DNA of 49,515 nucleotides from Sphingobacteriia bacterium (GCA_009927275.1 RFNG01000150.1:1-49515); one strand, 5' to 3'. Numbered from the stretch's first letter, positions 1 to 8,857 are shown. Notes: a model not told the origin generated them from the sequence alone. Translations and numbers: made by a program.

Positions 1-60
1 ATTCGATGGTTTTAAAAAAAACCTTTAAACCTATTTCATAAACTGTTTTTCTGTAATACC

Positions 61-837
61 TCAGGCCTTCCCGGTTTTTTTAATTCCGGCTATTTCAACT
101 TTTAAACCGCGTAGCATATTCATTATACTGTCCAGGTTAAGTTCATCGCGCTCATACTGATTCATATTTATACAACAGGTATACTCCCATAGTTCAAGAA
201 CCTCAGTGCTTTTTACTTTATAAGGTGCATACTGTTTATTATCTGAATGAAGTTCAAAAGCAGATTCTTTTTTATGAAACTGCATAATGCGCTTATACGA
301 AAGTCCGTCATCTTTAGTAACTACAATATAGGTGCTTCCTAACTTCACATCTTCAAAGCGTTCTAAATACTTGGCAATTACAAAAGAACCTTCTTTAATA
401 GGCGGCATACTATCGCCACGAATGGGGAAAGCCCGATGCTTGCCTACCGGTAAAAAAGGTAATTTCATTTGCGGCAAACGCTCTATGTATTCAGGATCGG
501 CATAACCCCGTAAATAACCTGCAGAAGCCTTTAAGGGTATAAGCTCCACCATATCGTTGCCCTCGTTATCAATGAGTATAGGAAACAAAATTCGGTTTTT
601 GCCCAACTTCATTAAGCCGTCCAGATTGGTACGTTTTAAATCCCCGCGCACGAGTGCATCAATAGCTACATGAAAAAACTCTGAAAGTCGTATCAGTAAA
701 TCAATTGGGGGTTCGTTACGCCCTTCTTCATACCCGCCAATGCGAGAACGTGTTACGCGAAGTTCTTCGGCCAATTGCTCTTGTGAAAGCCCCTTAAGTT
801 GTCGTAAAAAACGAATGTTTGATGCTATTTTACTCAT
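61..837 (-). CDS. XRE-family repressor with S24 (LexA/CI-like) peptidase domain
   Basis: Probable autoregulated transcriptional repressor of 258 aa. Residues 5-62 form an XRE helix-turn-helix (LRQLKGLSQEQLAEEL, then SRIGGYEEGRNEP). Residues about 100-215 form an S24 peptidase-like domain. A likely Ser nucleophile is S143 in the GDSM motif, with K182 in SYKRI as general base. An Ala-Gly pair (A106-G107) stands where LexA/CI-type proteins cleave themselves. This organisation is known for repressors inactivated by self-cleavage during DNA damage; that it happens here is inferred. No phage or SOS genes flank it, so its targets are unknown. Two perfect palindromes just upstream (864-879 and 889-905) are probable operators. 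Confidence 0.88.
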   Translation of the reverse strand: MSKIASNIRFLRQLKGLSQEQLAEELRVTRSRIGGYEEGRNEPPIDLLIRLSEFFHVAIDALVRGDLKRTNLDGLMKLGKNRILFPILIDNEGNDMVELIPLKASAGYLRGYADPEYIERLPQMKLPFLPVGKHRAFPIRGDSMPPIKEGSFVIAKYLERFEDVKLGSTYIVVTKDDGLSYKRIMQFHKKESAFELHSDNKQYAPYKVKSTEVLELWEYTCCINMNQYERDELNLDSIMNMLRGLKVEIAGIKKTGKA

Positions 838-863
838 ATACTTTAATTATTATACCCTGCAAG

Positions 864-879
864 TATACTACAAAGTATA
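864..879. promoter_or_regulatory. Palindromic operator candidate 1 of the XRE/S24 gene
   Basis: Perfect 16-bp inverted repeat with arms TATACT and AGTATA around the spacer ACAA. It ends 27 bases upstream of the repressor's ATG. Its minus-strand reading contains TATACTTTG, which resembles the Bacteroidota -7 element TAnnTTTG with one extra base, so bound protein could block the promoter. Autoregulation is inferred from position and symmetry. Confidence 0.6.
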
Positions 880-888
880 GTTTAATAT

Positions 889-905
889 TACTATAAAATA
901 TAGTA
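889..905. promoter_or_regulatory. Palindromic operator candidate 2 of the XRE/S24 gene
   Basis: Perfect 17-bp palindrome with arms TACTATA and TATAGTA around AAA. The two palindrome centres lie about 25 bases apart, some two to two and a half helical turns. The arms resemble those of the first site (ACTATA versus TATACT), which would suit cooperative binding of a dimeric repressor. The AT-rich context means chance cannot be excluded. Confidence 0.55.
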
Positions 906-1047
906 TTTTAAATAAATTTTAAACACCGTATTATCATATAAACGATTCCCTCTCACATACGCTGGCTCTTTAAACAGAATACAATTACCTAAATACGGTT
1001 TCGTAATAAAAGCAATTTTAAAATACTGGTTAATGCACCTGTGTTAA

Positions 1048-3594
1048 TTAATCGGGCTTAATCCAAAGCTTTAACACCTTAGGTTCCAAAATGTCTTGCG
1101 CGTATAATTCCAAATAATATAATCCTTGTGCCAATTCAGGCAGTATTAAAGGTTGCGAAAAAGATTTTAAAATAGTATAACAAAGACGGCCGCTCACATC
1201 ACGTATATCTATTTTATGCACTTCATTAGCATTTTGAACATACAAAAATCTGGAAGTTGGATTTGGAAATATCCGGACTGTTGAAAGTAAAACATTTTCA
1301 ATACCCGAAATGCAAGGTACCGCTTCTACCGTCCAATGTGCGGTGCATACACCCGAAGCATACTGGGCTTGTAATGAAATAACCGACCCTGCAGCCGGTG
1401 TGGTAATTAATGAAGATGCTAAAACACTGCCATTCCATGTATATTGACTGGCACCGCTTGCCGTTAAGGTATGCGTAACACCTGCGCATAATGCATTTAA
1501 TCCCAAAGCATTTAAAATTTGTACGTTTAGTGTCGGTGTGGGTGCCAGGCTAAAGGTTTGCACCAAATTACTGCTACAGTTTTGCGAAGAAACACCACTT
1601 AAGGTTAGCTGAAGCACGCTTCCAGTAGGAACTACAGACCAGGTTGATGTTCCCGGCTGCATATTCCAAGAATACGAAGTTGCCCCGGAGGCGTTAAACA
1701 CTAAAGTTTGACCTGAACACAGCAAAGTAGGTGCAGTAAGCGCTAAGGTAGGTAAAGGCACTACTGTAATTTGTATAGCAGCTGTTTGGGTACAATTTTG
1801 TGCACTGCTTACGGTTACCTGAATTGCTCCAGTGGCAAGGGGAGTAAAATTAATAACCGGTCCCCATTGGGATGTAGACCAAGAATAGGTATTAACAATT
1901 ACCGAATTTAAAGGCGTGGCTTGTAACCACAGGTTTTGTCCGGCACAAAGACTTGAACTTCCCATAACCGTAACGCTGGGCAAAGCATGTACACTAAGAG
2001 TAACTGCAGTACGCGGATTTAACGTACAAGAATTTTGTGAAGCAAAAACGGAGTACGACCCTGATGCAGGATACGCCAGCGATAACACCGAACCATTACC
2101 AATAGCCGTTGTACCTTGTGCACTGGCATACCAGCTCACCGAACCAGGATAATACGCATGCGCGGTTAATACAAAAGTGGTATTAGGGCAAGCCGTAACA
2201 TTAGGCGAAACCGTTATACTGTCTGGATTACAGGGTATAGCATAGGTCCATAAATCCTGCATATTGTCGGGACTTGGAGAAGCTGCATCGCTACCCAAAC
2301 CACCAAATAGCCAGCAAGCACCATTTGGCAAAGTCCAATACGTATTATACCGACGTGATCCCGGCATATTTGTAACAGCAGTTTGGCCAAGTGTGCCATA
2401 TGTACCATTGGTGTATATACCTGTTGAGCCTTTAAGCCAGGTAAACTGATTGGTTACAATGTCATAAACATAAAAATCATTAAGCGCACCTACCGGACCG
2501 CTAGAAAAACCATAACCACCAAAAAGATAAACCTTACTGGTATTGCTTTTCCAACAAACCGCACTGTATCGTCCTCCGGGCAATACAGATGGTGAACTCA
2601 CACCCAAAATTCCGTAATTTCCAGGCTGATTAACCAACCCCGAACCTTTCATCCAAACCCATTGGTTGGTTAAACTATTGTATTTCCAAAGATCCCCTAA
2701 ATACCCTTGAGATGCAGCGCCCAAACCTGATCCGCCATATAAAAACAATTCGTTGTTATGCACCCAGTATCCGGGAAAATGCAGTGCGCCGGGCATCACG
2801 GAATTACTTGAAATTCCTAGCGAACCATATACGGCATTTTGATTTATTTGATTAGAACCTTTTACCCAGGTCCATTGATTGGTTTGTATATTATACATCC
2901 ATAAATCTGAAAGATTACCATCACCTCCAGAGGCAGCATACCCTTTGCCACCATAAAGCCATAAATTACCTTGTGCATCTACCCAGGTTGCCGATCCGTA
3001 ACGCGAACCAGGCATAACAGATGAAGAAGCTATACCTTGTGTACCGTAAATTCCAAAATTATCTGTGCTTTGCAGTCCTTTCATCCAAGTCCACTGAAGC
3101 GTCTGAGGATTAAATCGCCATAAATCGTTTAAACGGCCAAAAGTATTTGAATTGCCAAATCCGTCTCCGCCAAACATCCAAAAATTACCTTGCAAATCAA
3201 TCCACGACATCATAAACTCACGGGCACCCGGCATAGCACTTGCCGTAGCAATGGTTTGCGGTCCATAGATACCCGGGGCATCCGGGGCATTTGAGCCTTG
3301 AAGCCAAACCCATTGCTGCGATTGGGGATCAAAACGCCATAAATCATTTAACCATGATAAAACGGGTTGTGAAGAAATACCCTCGCCGCCAAACATCCAT
3401 AAACGGCCTTGTGCATCATGCCAATTGGCACTTCCATGTCTATTTCCAGGCTGATTTGAATTACTGGGAATGGCCTGTGTTCCATAAACGCCTGTTATTG
3501 TGCCATTTTGAGAGGCGCCTTTAACCCACTTAAACTGTTGTGAAAATCCATGATGCAGCGTAAGGCTTAACAGTAAATAAAAAAAATATTTCAT
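1048..3594 (-). CDS. Secreted Kelch-repeat protein with T9SS C-terminal sorting domain
   Basis: 848-aa predicted secreted protein. Residues 1-19 are a signal peptide ending GFSQ. Residues 21-454 hold six repeats of 71-74 aa, each with a W-x-W/K-G start, a YG..G turn, an M/LPG.R segment, a W.D..G.LW.FGG core and a L.DLW.Y end, as in Kelch/galactose-oxidase-like propellers. Residues 455-765 are Ser/Thr/Ala-rich beta domains resembling Ig/PKD-like modules. The last about 80 residues start VRIFPNPTS and end in a GLYYLEL-type strand, typical of a T9SS sorting domain. It should be exported by the type IX system and processed by PorU, encoded in the same window. The ligand is unknown; surface adhesion or carbohydrate binding is a guess. 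Confidence 0.85.
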   Translation of the reverse strand: MKYFFYLLLSLTLHHGFSQQFKWVKGASQNGTITGVYGTQAIPSNSNQPGNRHGSANWHDAQGRLWMFGGEGISSQPVLSWLNDLWRFDPQSQQWVWLQGSNAPDAPGIYGPQTIATASAMPGAREFMMSWIDLQGNFWMFGGDGFGNSNTFGRLNDLWRFNPQTLQWTWMKGLQSTDNFGIYGTQGIASSSVMPGSRYGSATWVDAQGNLWLYGGKGYAASGGDGNLSDLWMYNIQTNQWTWVKGSNQINQNAVYGSLGISSNSVMPGALHFPGYWVHNNELFLYGGSGLGAASQGYLGDLWKYNSLTNQWVWMKGSGLVNQPGNYGILGVSSPSVLPGGRYSAVCWKSNTSKVYLFGGYGFSSGPVGALNDFYVYDIVTNQFTWLKGSTGIYTNGTYGTLGQTAVTNMPGSRRYNTYWTLPNGACWLFGGLGSDAASPSPDNMQDLWTYAIPCNPDSITVSPNVTACPNTTFVLTAHAYYPGSVSWYASAQGTTAIGNGSVLSLAYPASGSYSVFASQNSCTLNPRTAVTLSVHALPSVTVMGSSSLCAGQNLWLQATPLNSVIVNTYSWSTSQWGPVINFTPLATGAIQVTVSSAQNCTQTAAIQITVVPLPTLALTAPTLLCSGQTLVFNASGATSYSWNMQPGTSTWSVVPTGSVLQLTLSGVSSQNCSSNLVQTFSLAPTPTLNVQILNALGLNALCAGVTHTLTASGASQYTWNGSVLASSLITTPAAGSVISLQAQYASGVCTAHWTVEAVPCISGIENVLLSTVRIFPNPTSRFLYVQNANEVHKIDIRDVSGRLCYTILKSFSQPLILPELAQGLYYLELYAQDILEPKVLKLWIKPD
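2233..3534 (-). repeat. Six in-frame Kelch-type repeats
   Basis: The coding DNA for residues 21-454 of the T9SS protein consists of six consecutive modules of 71-74 codons. Each begins with a WxWxKG-like strand and contains an FGGxG or YGGxG core. Six blades would fit a single closed beta-propeller. The copies are diverged at the DNA level, so this is an old expansion and not a fresh tandem duplication. Confidence 0.8.
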
Positions 3595-3604
3595 GTCTAT
3601 AAAA

Positions 3605-4261
3605 TTAAAGTATTACACATTTGAATACAACTTCCAAATCGGTTTCACCCGGCGCATACAAGCCGTTTTTAACACCAGGCTGATGTTTTAAAACAATTTT
3701 TATGGCCCCCGTTCCTGATGTTTTAGATTTGGTATACCATGTTGTGCGTAATCCTATCGGTAATTTGGATGCGGAATTATCGTAATCGTTATAGCGTATC
3801 CAAAGCGGGATGGATTGCAGTGATAAGACATGCGGATGAGTAGCAATCCATTGGGACGCTTCAGGATTAAAAAATACCATATGCGCATCTCCTTCACTAG
3901 TTACTTCTTTTGAAATTGTATCAACCGGTACTTGTAATTGATTTAATAAAATTAAATTCAAATGGTACGTTGATTGTTCTGATAGCACAAGCACCGAATC
4001 GGATTGCTGAATGCCGCCATAATAAGGCACTTTACCGCCTATCCCATCCGGATCCGTATAGGTATAGGTTTTAGAAATTCCACGGGCTGAATCAGTTAAA
4101 ACCAAATGGCATGAGGTAATATATTCTTCATCATTACTTGGTGGATTAGGTTTAGGGTCTTCTTTTTTACAAGAACTTCCTAAAATTATTACCAGTAAAA
4201 AACTACACGAAAAAAAATGCAAAACAGAAAATTTCATGGTGGTTAATGGTTTTGTTTTCAT
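3605..4261 (-). CDS. Small lipoprotein linked to TonB receptor
   Basis: 218-aa lipoprotein. The hydrophobic leader ends LGSSC, a lipobox, followed by a charged Pro-rich linker (KKEDPKPNPP). The mature part carries EEYITSCHLVLTD, then a DPDG turn, and later SEGDAHMVFF. This resembles a Bacteroidota lipoprotein family, often given inconsistent product names, that sits beside TonB-dependent receptors. An alternative start at Met9 (4237) would give a more ordinary signal peptide. The gene lies 40 bases downstream of the receptor gene and is probably co-transcribed. A surface-exposed partner that hands ligand to the receptor is the simplest inference; no enzymatic motif is visible. Confidence 0.72.
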   Translation of the reverse strand: MKTKPLTTMKFSVLHFFSCSFLLVIILGSSCKKEDPKPNPPSNDEEYITSCHLVLTDSARGISKTYTYTDPDGIGGKVPYYGGIQQSDSVLVLSEQSTYHLNLILLNQLQVPVDTISKEVTSEGDAHMVFFNPEASQWIATHPHVLSLQSIPLWIRYNDYDNSASKLPIGLRTTWYTKSKTSGTGAIKIVLKHQPGVKNGLYAPGETDLEVVFKCVIL

Positions 4262-4301
4262 AGTTGATGGATTTGTTAATTCTTATGATAATTTATTATT
4301 G

Positions 4302-6608
4302 TTAAAAGTGCAGTCGTAATTGCATGTTTACAGATCTTCCCAAGGCATCGGTAAAATATCTAAAACGGTCTAAATACGATCTGTACGTTTTATTAAATAG
4401 ATTTTGAATTTGCATGCCACAGCTCAAACGTTTTGATGCCCAGGAGAACGTATATTCCGTGTTAACATAACAGATTGTATATGCTTGAGGCGCTGGAGCA
4501 AAATCTCCAGTAGCAGGCAATCGCCACTGTCGGTTCACCCACTGGGCACCACATGCCATTAATACGCTTGCATGCGAATATGCTTTGAGCCATTGAATAT
4601 CAGACTTTATACAATCTGCAGGCATATAAATTAATGGTTCGTGTTTACGAATATCTTGTCCACGAACGAAAGTAATTTGCGTTGTATTTAAAATTGTGCG
4701 ATGTATTTTAAATCGCTGCAAAACATCTATTCCGTATATAGCAGCCTGGGTTTGTGCATATTCAAAAATGGGATATGCGCCCCGAAGGGTTAATGCAAAC
4801 TTTTGCGAAGGATATAAATATATATAATTCAAAAAACCGTTATAATACATCTGAGATTCCCAATGAAACCGGTCTGTTTCTGCAGTCCAGTGTATTTGAA
4901 AATTAATAACCTTTTCAGAATTTAAAACACTGTTTCCTATTTCATAAGCCCCAACACCATGGTGTAAACCATTGGCATACAATTCTAATGCGCTGGGTGG
5001 ACGCCAGGCCGAACCGATATAACATAAAAGTCTGCCGTTCAGTCGAGTGGGAATTTGCAAACCTATTTGTGCTGTATTTTGTAAAAAGGTGTGAAACGGC
5101 TCTTGTAAGCTATTTGATTTATAAAAAAAAGTTTGAAGTGTTCTGTAATCGAGGCGTGAACCAATTTCTAATAATGCCGGTCCGTATGCCGTTTTAAATA
5201 CAAGCATACGTTCTAGGGCAAACAGCCCCCCATTATGCTGAATATAATTAGGCATATAACTTGATCCCCAAGCATTGTTTTGCTGTGCCGCATATTGTAT
5301 ACCCATTTGACCTTTTACACCATGCCATTGCTGATGCTCTATAACCACTTCATGCTGATACCCCTGTAAACGATAGCTTGCTGCTGGTTTAAGTGCTGAA
5401 CTGCGAGTGTGTGAATCAAACTCTGCACGTAAGTTATTTTGTAAAGCCAAAGATGTATTCAATTGCCAGGTATCATTTATATGCCAGTGCCATGCATTTT
5501 TAATAAAATCATGCTGTACATCTTGACTCGGAGCCTCAAACTGATATGAAAAAGCATTTGATGGTTGTAGGGGTACAGATGACGCAATGGCGGCTTTTAA
5601 ATCTGCCATTGTAGCTAAATGCGATCCCGAAAATAACCCCAAGGCACTGTTATAACGGCTTACAAAAATTTCAGTACCCCAGCGGGTATTGTGATATGCC
5701 GATTGTAATGCCATATTACCCTCATGTTGTCCGGTATTTGAAATTGCATACAGAGGCGCTGATACCGTACCACCGTATTTACCTGAAGTATGTAACCGCC
5801 ACGCTATATGACCTTTGGCATCTGCATGACCCTGTATCTGCATGGCACCGGCAGGCATACGCCCATTACCAATATACTGCAATTGTGCAGATCCGTGAAT
5901 TTGTCCGGTATCGGGTAACTGCGGACTTCGCAATAAAACGACTCCCCCAATAGCATCCGATCCATACCGCACTGATGCTGCACCTTTAACAACTTCAATT
6001 TGCGTCATTAAAAACGCATCCATTTCCGGTGCATGATCGTTTCCCCATGCCTGAGACTCAAAACGCATGCCTTCCTGTAACATTAACACACGATACCCCT
6101 GCATGCCATGTATCATTACTTTTGAAATTCCAGGACCATTTTTTACCTCTGATATACCTGGGGCTTGTGCCAAAACTGCTGCAATACCAGAAGCTTGGTG
6201 CCTGTATACATCACTGGCACTAAGGGTGTGTGTAAACAGCAGGGTGTTATGTTCAGTACGATTTGCGGTTACATGCACATCATGTAACATATGTAAATAA
6301 TGTGAAAGTTGCAGGGTTTGAACTTTCGACATTGTAAGATGAACCATAAAAACAGTATCTCTACATGCATAATGATGCAGCAAAAATGTATACGTTCCCG
6401 GGCATAATGCTTGTAGCACAATGTACCCTTGGGCATCACATGTATAAACGTTACCGCTTAAAACATCTTTTAATTGCGCATACGATGCATCGGCTATTTC
6501 ATCGTGTTCTGACAACGCAAGGGTATAGCTCAAATTGCAGTTTTGCGCCGAGGGCTTTGTATATATAAAAATAATTATGGCCAAAATAAGGCTTAAACGT
6601 AAAAGCAT
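4302..6608 (-). CDS. TonB-dependent outer-membrane receptor, probable metal or metal-complex uptake
   Basis: The ATG at 6608 gives MLLRLSLILAIIIFIYTKPSAQ, a clear signal peptide, and a 768-aa protein. An in-frame start at 6722 would add 38 residues and overlap the upstream gene, so it is rejected. Residues about 22-110 form a small regulatory-like beta domain. A plug follows, with GISEVKNGPGISKVMIHGM and VVKGAASVRYGSDAIGG. The remainder is a 22-strand-type barrel ending in LRLHF, whose terminal Phe is the usual outer-membrane signature. The neighbouring His-rich protein and lipoprotein suggest copper, zinc or another metal as substrate, but the receptor alone does not show this. Confidence 0.85.
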   Translation of the reverse strand: MLLRLSLILAIIIFIYTKPSAQNCNLSYTLALSEHDEIADASYAQLKDVLSGNVYTCDAQGYIVLQALCPGTYTFLLHHYACRDTVFMVHLTMSKVQTLQLSHYLHMLHDVHVTANRTEHNTLLFTHTLSASDVYRHQASGIAAVLAQAPGISEVKNGPGISKVMIHGMQGYRVLMLQEGMRFESQAWGNDHAPEMDAFLMTQIEVVKGAASVRYGSDAIGGVVLLRSPQLPDTGQIHGSAQLQYIGNGRMPAGAMQIQGHADAKGHIAWRLHTSGKYGGTVSAPLYAISNTGQHEGNMALQSAYHNTRWGTEIFVSRYNSALGLFSGSHLATMADLKAAIASSVPLQPSNAFSYQFEAPSQDVQHDFIKNAWHWHINDTWQLNTSLALQNNLRAEFDSHTRSSALKPAASYRLQGYQHEVVIEHQQWHGVKGQMGIQYAAQQNNAWGSSYMPNYIQHNGGLFALERMLVFKTAYGPALLEIGSRLDYRTLQTFFYKSNSLQEPFHTFLQNTAQIGLQIPTRLNGRLLCYIGSAWRPPSALELYANGLHHGVGAYEIGNSVLNSEKVINFQIHWTAETDRFHWESQMYYNGFLNYIYLYPSQKFALTLRGAYPIFEYAQTQAAIYGIDVLQRFKIHRTILNTTQITFVRGQDIRKHEPLIYMPADCIKSDIQWLKAYSHASVLMACGAQWVNRQWRLPATGDFAPAPQAYTICYVNTEYTFSWASKRLSCGMQIQNLFNKTYRSYLDRFRYFTDALGRSVNMQLRLHF

Positions 6609-6640
6609 AAAATTGATTAGATTTAAACTGTAAAAAAAAA

Positions 6641-6949
6641 TCAGCTTAAAGTAGGTGGAGCACGCCCGGAAATATATAAAAATGCTACTGATGCCAATGC
6701 CTCCGAAGCATTTGGTAAACACTTATACCATTGCTGAGGTATCCATAATTGAATAAAAGAAGGTTCAAAAAAAGTTGTTTGCTGATGAACAATTAAATCA
6801 TCTAATGCACACTTTGTAGTGGCGGGGCGATCGGTTTGTGTAGTATTAACATCATGGTGATGAACAAACCAGTGGTGCACCGTTTGCTTGGGAACGAGTA
6901 AAATTAAAATCAACGTGAGTGTCCAAATTGTATACCCTGCTGATTTCAT
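6641..6949 (-). CDS. Short His-rich membrane protein, DUF2946-like
   Basis: 102-aa protein with an N-terminal hydrophobic helix (residues 8-20), a His cluster (HHWFVHHHD, about 25-33), a Cys at about 47 and the C-terminal tail SGRAPP. Short Bacteroidota proteins with a signal anchor, a His/Cys-rich loop and a C-terminal R-x-PP tail occur beside metal efflux or TonB uptake genes; the DUF2946 family has the same layout. It could bind or sense metal in the periplasm. It is the first gene of a three-gene minus-strand unit with the receptor and lipoprotein. Family membership is inferred from layout, as sequence conservation is low. Confidence 0.62.
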   Translation of the reverse strand: MKSAGYTIWTLTLILILLVPKQTVHHWFVHHHDVNTTQTDRPATTKCALDDLIVHQQTTFFEPSFIQLWIPQQWYKCLPNASEALASVAFLYISGRAPPTLS

Positions 6950-6953
6950 AAGC

Positions 6954-6961
6954 CAAATATA
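6954..6961 (-). promoter_or_regulatory. -7 promoter element upstream of the metal locus
   Basis: On the minus strand this reads TATATTTG, an exact match to the Bacteroidota -7 consensus TAnnTTTG. Only four bases separate it from the ATG at 6949, so the transcript would be leaderless or nearly so. No convincing TTTG -33 box is visible 19-21 bases upstream. Confidence 0.5.
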
Positions 6962-6968
6962 AAAATAT

Positions 6969-8837
6969 TTATTTACGTAACTGCTGACGTTGTTTGGCCA
7001 TTTCTTCTAATCGTTTTTGAAAGCCCGAAACCTTTACCGGTTTTTTCATATTATCTTCAAGTTGTGCTCTGATTTTTGCATCACTTACAAACCATTTGAT
7101 AATATAATTTTGGCCAAACGTAAACATGTTAGCTAAAAAATAATACCAACTTAAACCAGCAGCATACTTATTCATAACGGCTAAAAATATAACCGGCATA
7201 AAATACATCATAAATTTCATACCGGGCATTTGATTGTTTTGCTGAGGCATCATGCTACTGTTCATGTAGGTATAAACGATGGTACTAACAAACATTAACG
7301 CAGCAAATAAACTGATGTGATCGCCATAAGCCCAATTAATTATGGGCAATGCTCCAAAAGTCCAAATGCTGTCGTACGTACTTAAATCATCGGCCCATAA
7401 AAACGCTTTTTGACGTAATTCAATAGCAGCAGGAACAAAATTAAATAATGCAATTAAAATCGGAAATTGCAATAATAGTGGAATACAGCCTGACAATGGA
7501 TTTACACCGGCTTTTCGGTATAACGCCATTTGTTCTTGTTGTTTTTTAAGCGGATCAGCAGAGGCGCCAAACTTAGCATTTAACTGATCGGTTTCCGGTT
7601 TTAAAACGCGCATTTTAGCGCCACTCATATACGTTTTATAGGCTATTGGAAATAATAAGATTTTAACTATGAGGGTTAATATTAAAATCACAATACCCAT
7701 ATTCATAGTATCTAATGCATTAAATAATGGAATAACCAGCCATTTATTAATGTAACTGAAAATACTCCATCCGGTTGGTATAATTTTTTCCAACTGCATA
7801 TTAAACGCTTGCAGCGTGGGGTAATGATTGGGGCCAAAATAAAAATTATATGTAAATTGTTCCTGTGCAAGATGTTTGTAGGGTATTCCCAATTCTGTAG
7901 CTGCACGGGCAATTGCCGCATGTGAATCTGGTCTTTGCTGTAATTCTACCGCACTACCCGATTTTACAAATCCCACTGGCGACCATACCGTTGCATTAAA
8001 AAATTGCTGTTTAAATGACACCCACTGAATGTCTGCTTCTTGAATTTCCAAACGCTCCGAAGCCATGGGATTAATGTTATCGGGGTCTTCTACTGTATTT
8101 TTATAATAAATGGTAGCTACTTCTTTTTCTTTTGATTTATGCTGCTCTTGGCTGGGATACAATACCGACCATTGCCACTGCAATTGATCTTCTGTGGTTG
8201 AAAAAATATTTTGCATGCCGGTAAAAAGCCATTTACTTTCCAATGTAAATCCATCTTTAGGCAGCTTATATTCCAATTCCATATAAGAACCGGGTTTTGA
8301 TGTTTCAAGGCGCAATCGTAGCGTGTTTGATCTCTGTTCAATAATTTTAAAATAAAATTCAGAGCTGGCAAACATACGCGTGCTGTTGTATGCACTCCAT
8401 TGTAAATTCATTTTACTGGAATCTGCAATAAAAAGCTGAAGCGGTTTTACAGAATTAGGTCTATGATACCCTTTCAATTCAACCTGCTGAATTGATCCGC
8501 CTAAGGTATTTACATAAATTTTAACATTCTTATTCTCCAAAACACATGTTTGAGCTTGTCCGTTTCGAGCCGTATAAAAATCTAAATACTGATCACGTTC
8601 GCGTTGCATAAGCACACTATCCGAAACTTTTATAATAGCCAAATCGCCGGGCTGTTGAGGCGACTTTTTTTGTTGTAATGCGCGCGCCTTTTCAAATGCA
8701 AGGGCTTCAGCGCGTGCTACAGAATCGCGTTGTTTTTTTGCCTGTTCAATTTGTGCGTTGCTGGGTCCAGAAAAGTATAACCATACCCCCATTATTAATG
8801 CAATTAAACCCAGTCCGAGTAAGGATTTTTTATCCAC
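6969..8837 (-). CDS. yidC: Membrane protein insertase YidC
   Basis: 622-aa inner-membrane insertase that helps fold and insert membrane proteins with or without SecYEG. Residues 5-22 are the first membrane segment. Residues about 60-345 form the large periplasmic domain typical of Gram-negative YidC. The core from about 360 to 590 has the conserved insertase helices (WLVIPLFNALDTMNMGIVI, a positively charged cytoplasmic hairpin, GCIPLLLQFPILIALF). The basic C-terminal tail (KKPVKVSGFQKRLEEMAKQ) could contact ribosomes. The start codon is GTG, supported by the MDKKS N-terminus, which resembles that of other Bacteroidota YidC proteins. A TACCTTTG promoter element lies just upstream. Confidence 0.97.
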   Translation of the reverse strand: MDKKSLLGLGLIALIMGVWLYFSGPSNAQIEQAKKQRDSVARAEALAFEKARALQQKKSPQQPGDLAIIKVSDSVLMQRERDQYLDFYTARNGQAQTCVLENKNVKIYVNTLGGSIQQVELKGYHRPNSVKPLQLFIADSSKMNLQWSAYNSTRMFASSEFYFKIIEQRSNTLRLRLETSKPGSYMELEYKLPKDGFTLESKWLFTGMQNIFSTTEDQLQWQWSVLYPSQEQHKSKEKEVATIYYKNTVEDPDNINPMASERLEIQEADIQWVSFKQQFFNATVWSPVGFVKSGSAVELQQRPDSHAAIARAATELGIPYKHLAQEQFTYNFYFGPNHYPTLQAFNMQLEKIIPTGWSIFSYINKWLVIPLFNALDTMNMGIVILILTLIVKILLFPIAYKTYMSGAKMRVLKPETDQLNAKFGASADPLKKQQEQMALYRKAGVNPLSGCIPLLLQFPILIALFNFVPAAIELRQKAFLWADDLSTYDSIWTFGALPIINWAYGDHISLFAALMFVSTIVYTYMNSSMMPQQNNQMPGMKFMMYFMPVIFLAVMNKYAAGLSWYYFLANMFTFGQNYIIKWFVSDAKIRAQLEDNMKKPVKVSGFQKRLEEMAKQRQQLRK

Positions 8838-8857
8838 TGTTTTATAATTTTGTGCAA

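Noticed and set aside
8-23. Hairpin GGTTTT-AAAA-AAAACC downstream of the XRE/S24 gene
   Set aside because: Stem of six with only two G-C pairs and no distinct T-run outside the stem; too weak to call a terminator.
2233-3534. Repeats considered as a CRISPR array or tandem DNA repeat
   Set aside because: Units are 71-74 codons long, in frame and diverged in DNA; they are protein repeats.
6609-6722. Longer N-terminus for the TonB receptor starting at 6722
   Set aside because: It would overlap the upstream His-rich gene by 82 bases and place 38 residues before a good signal peptide.
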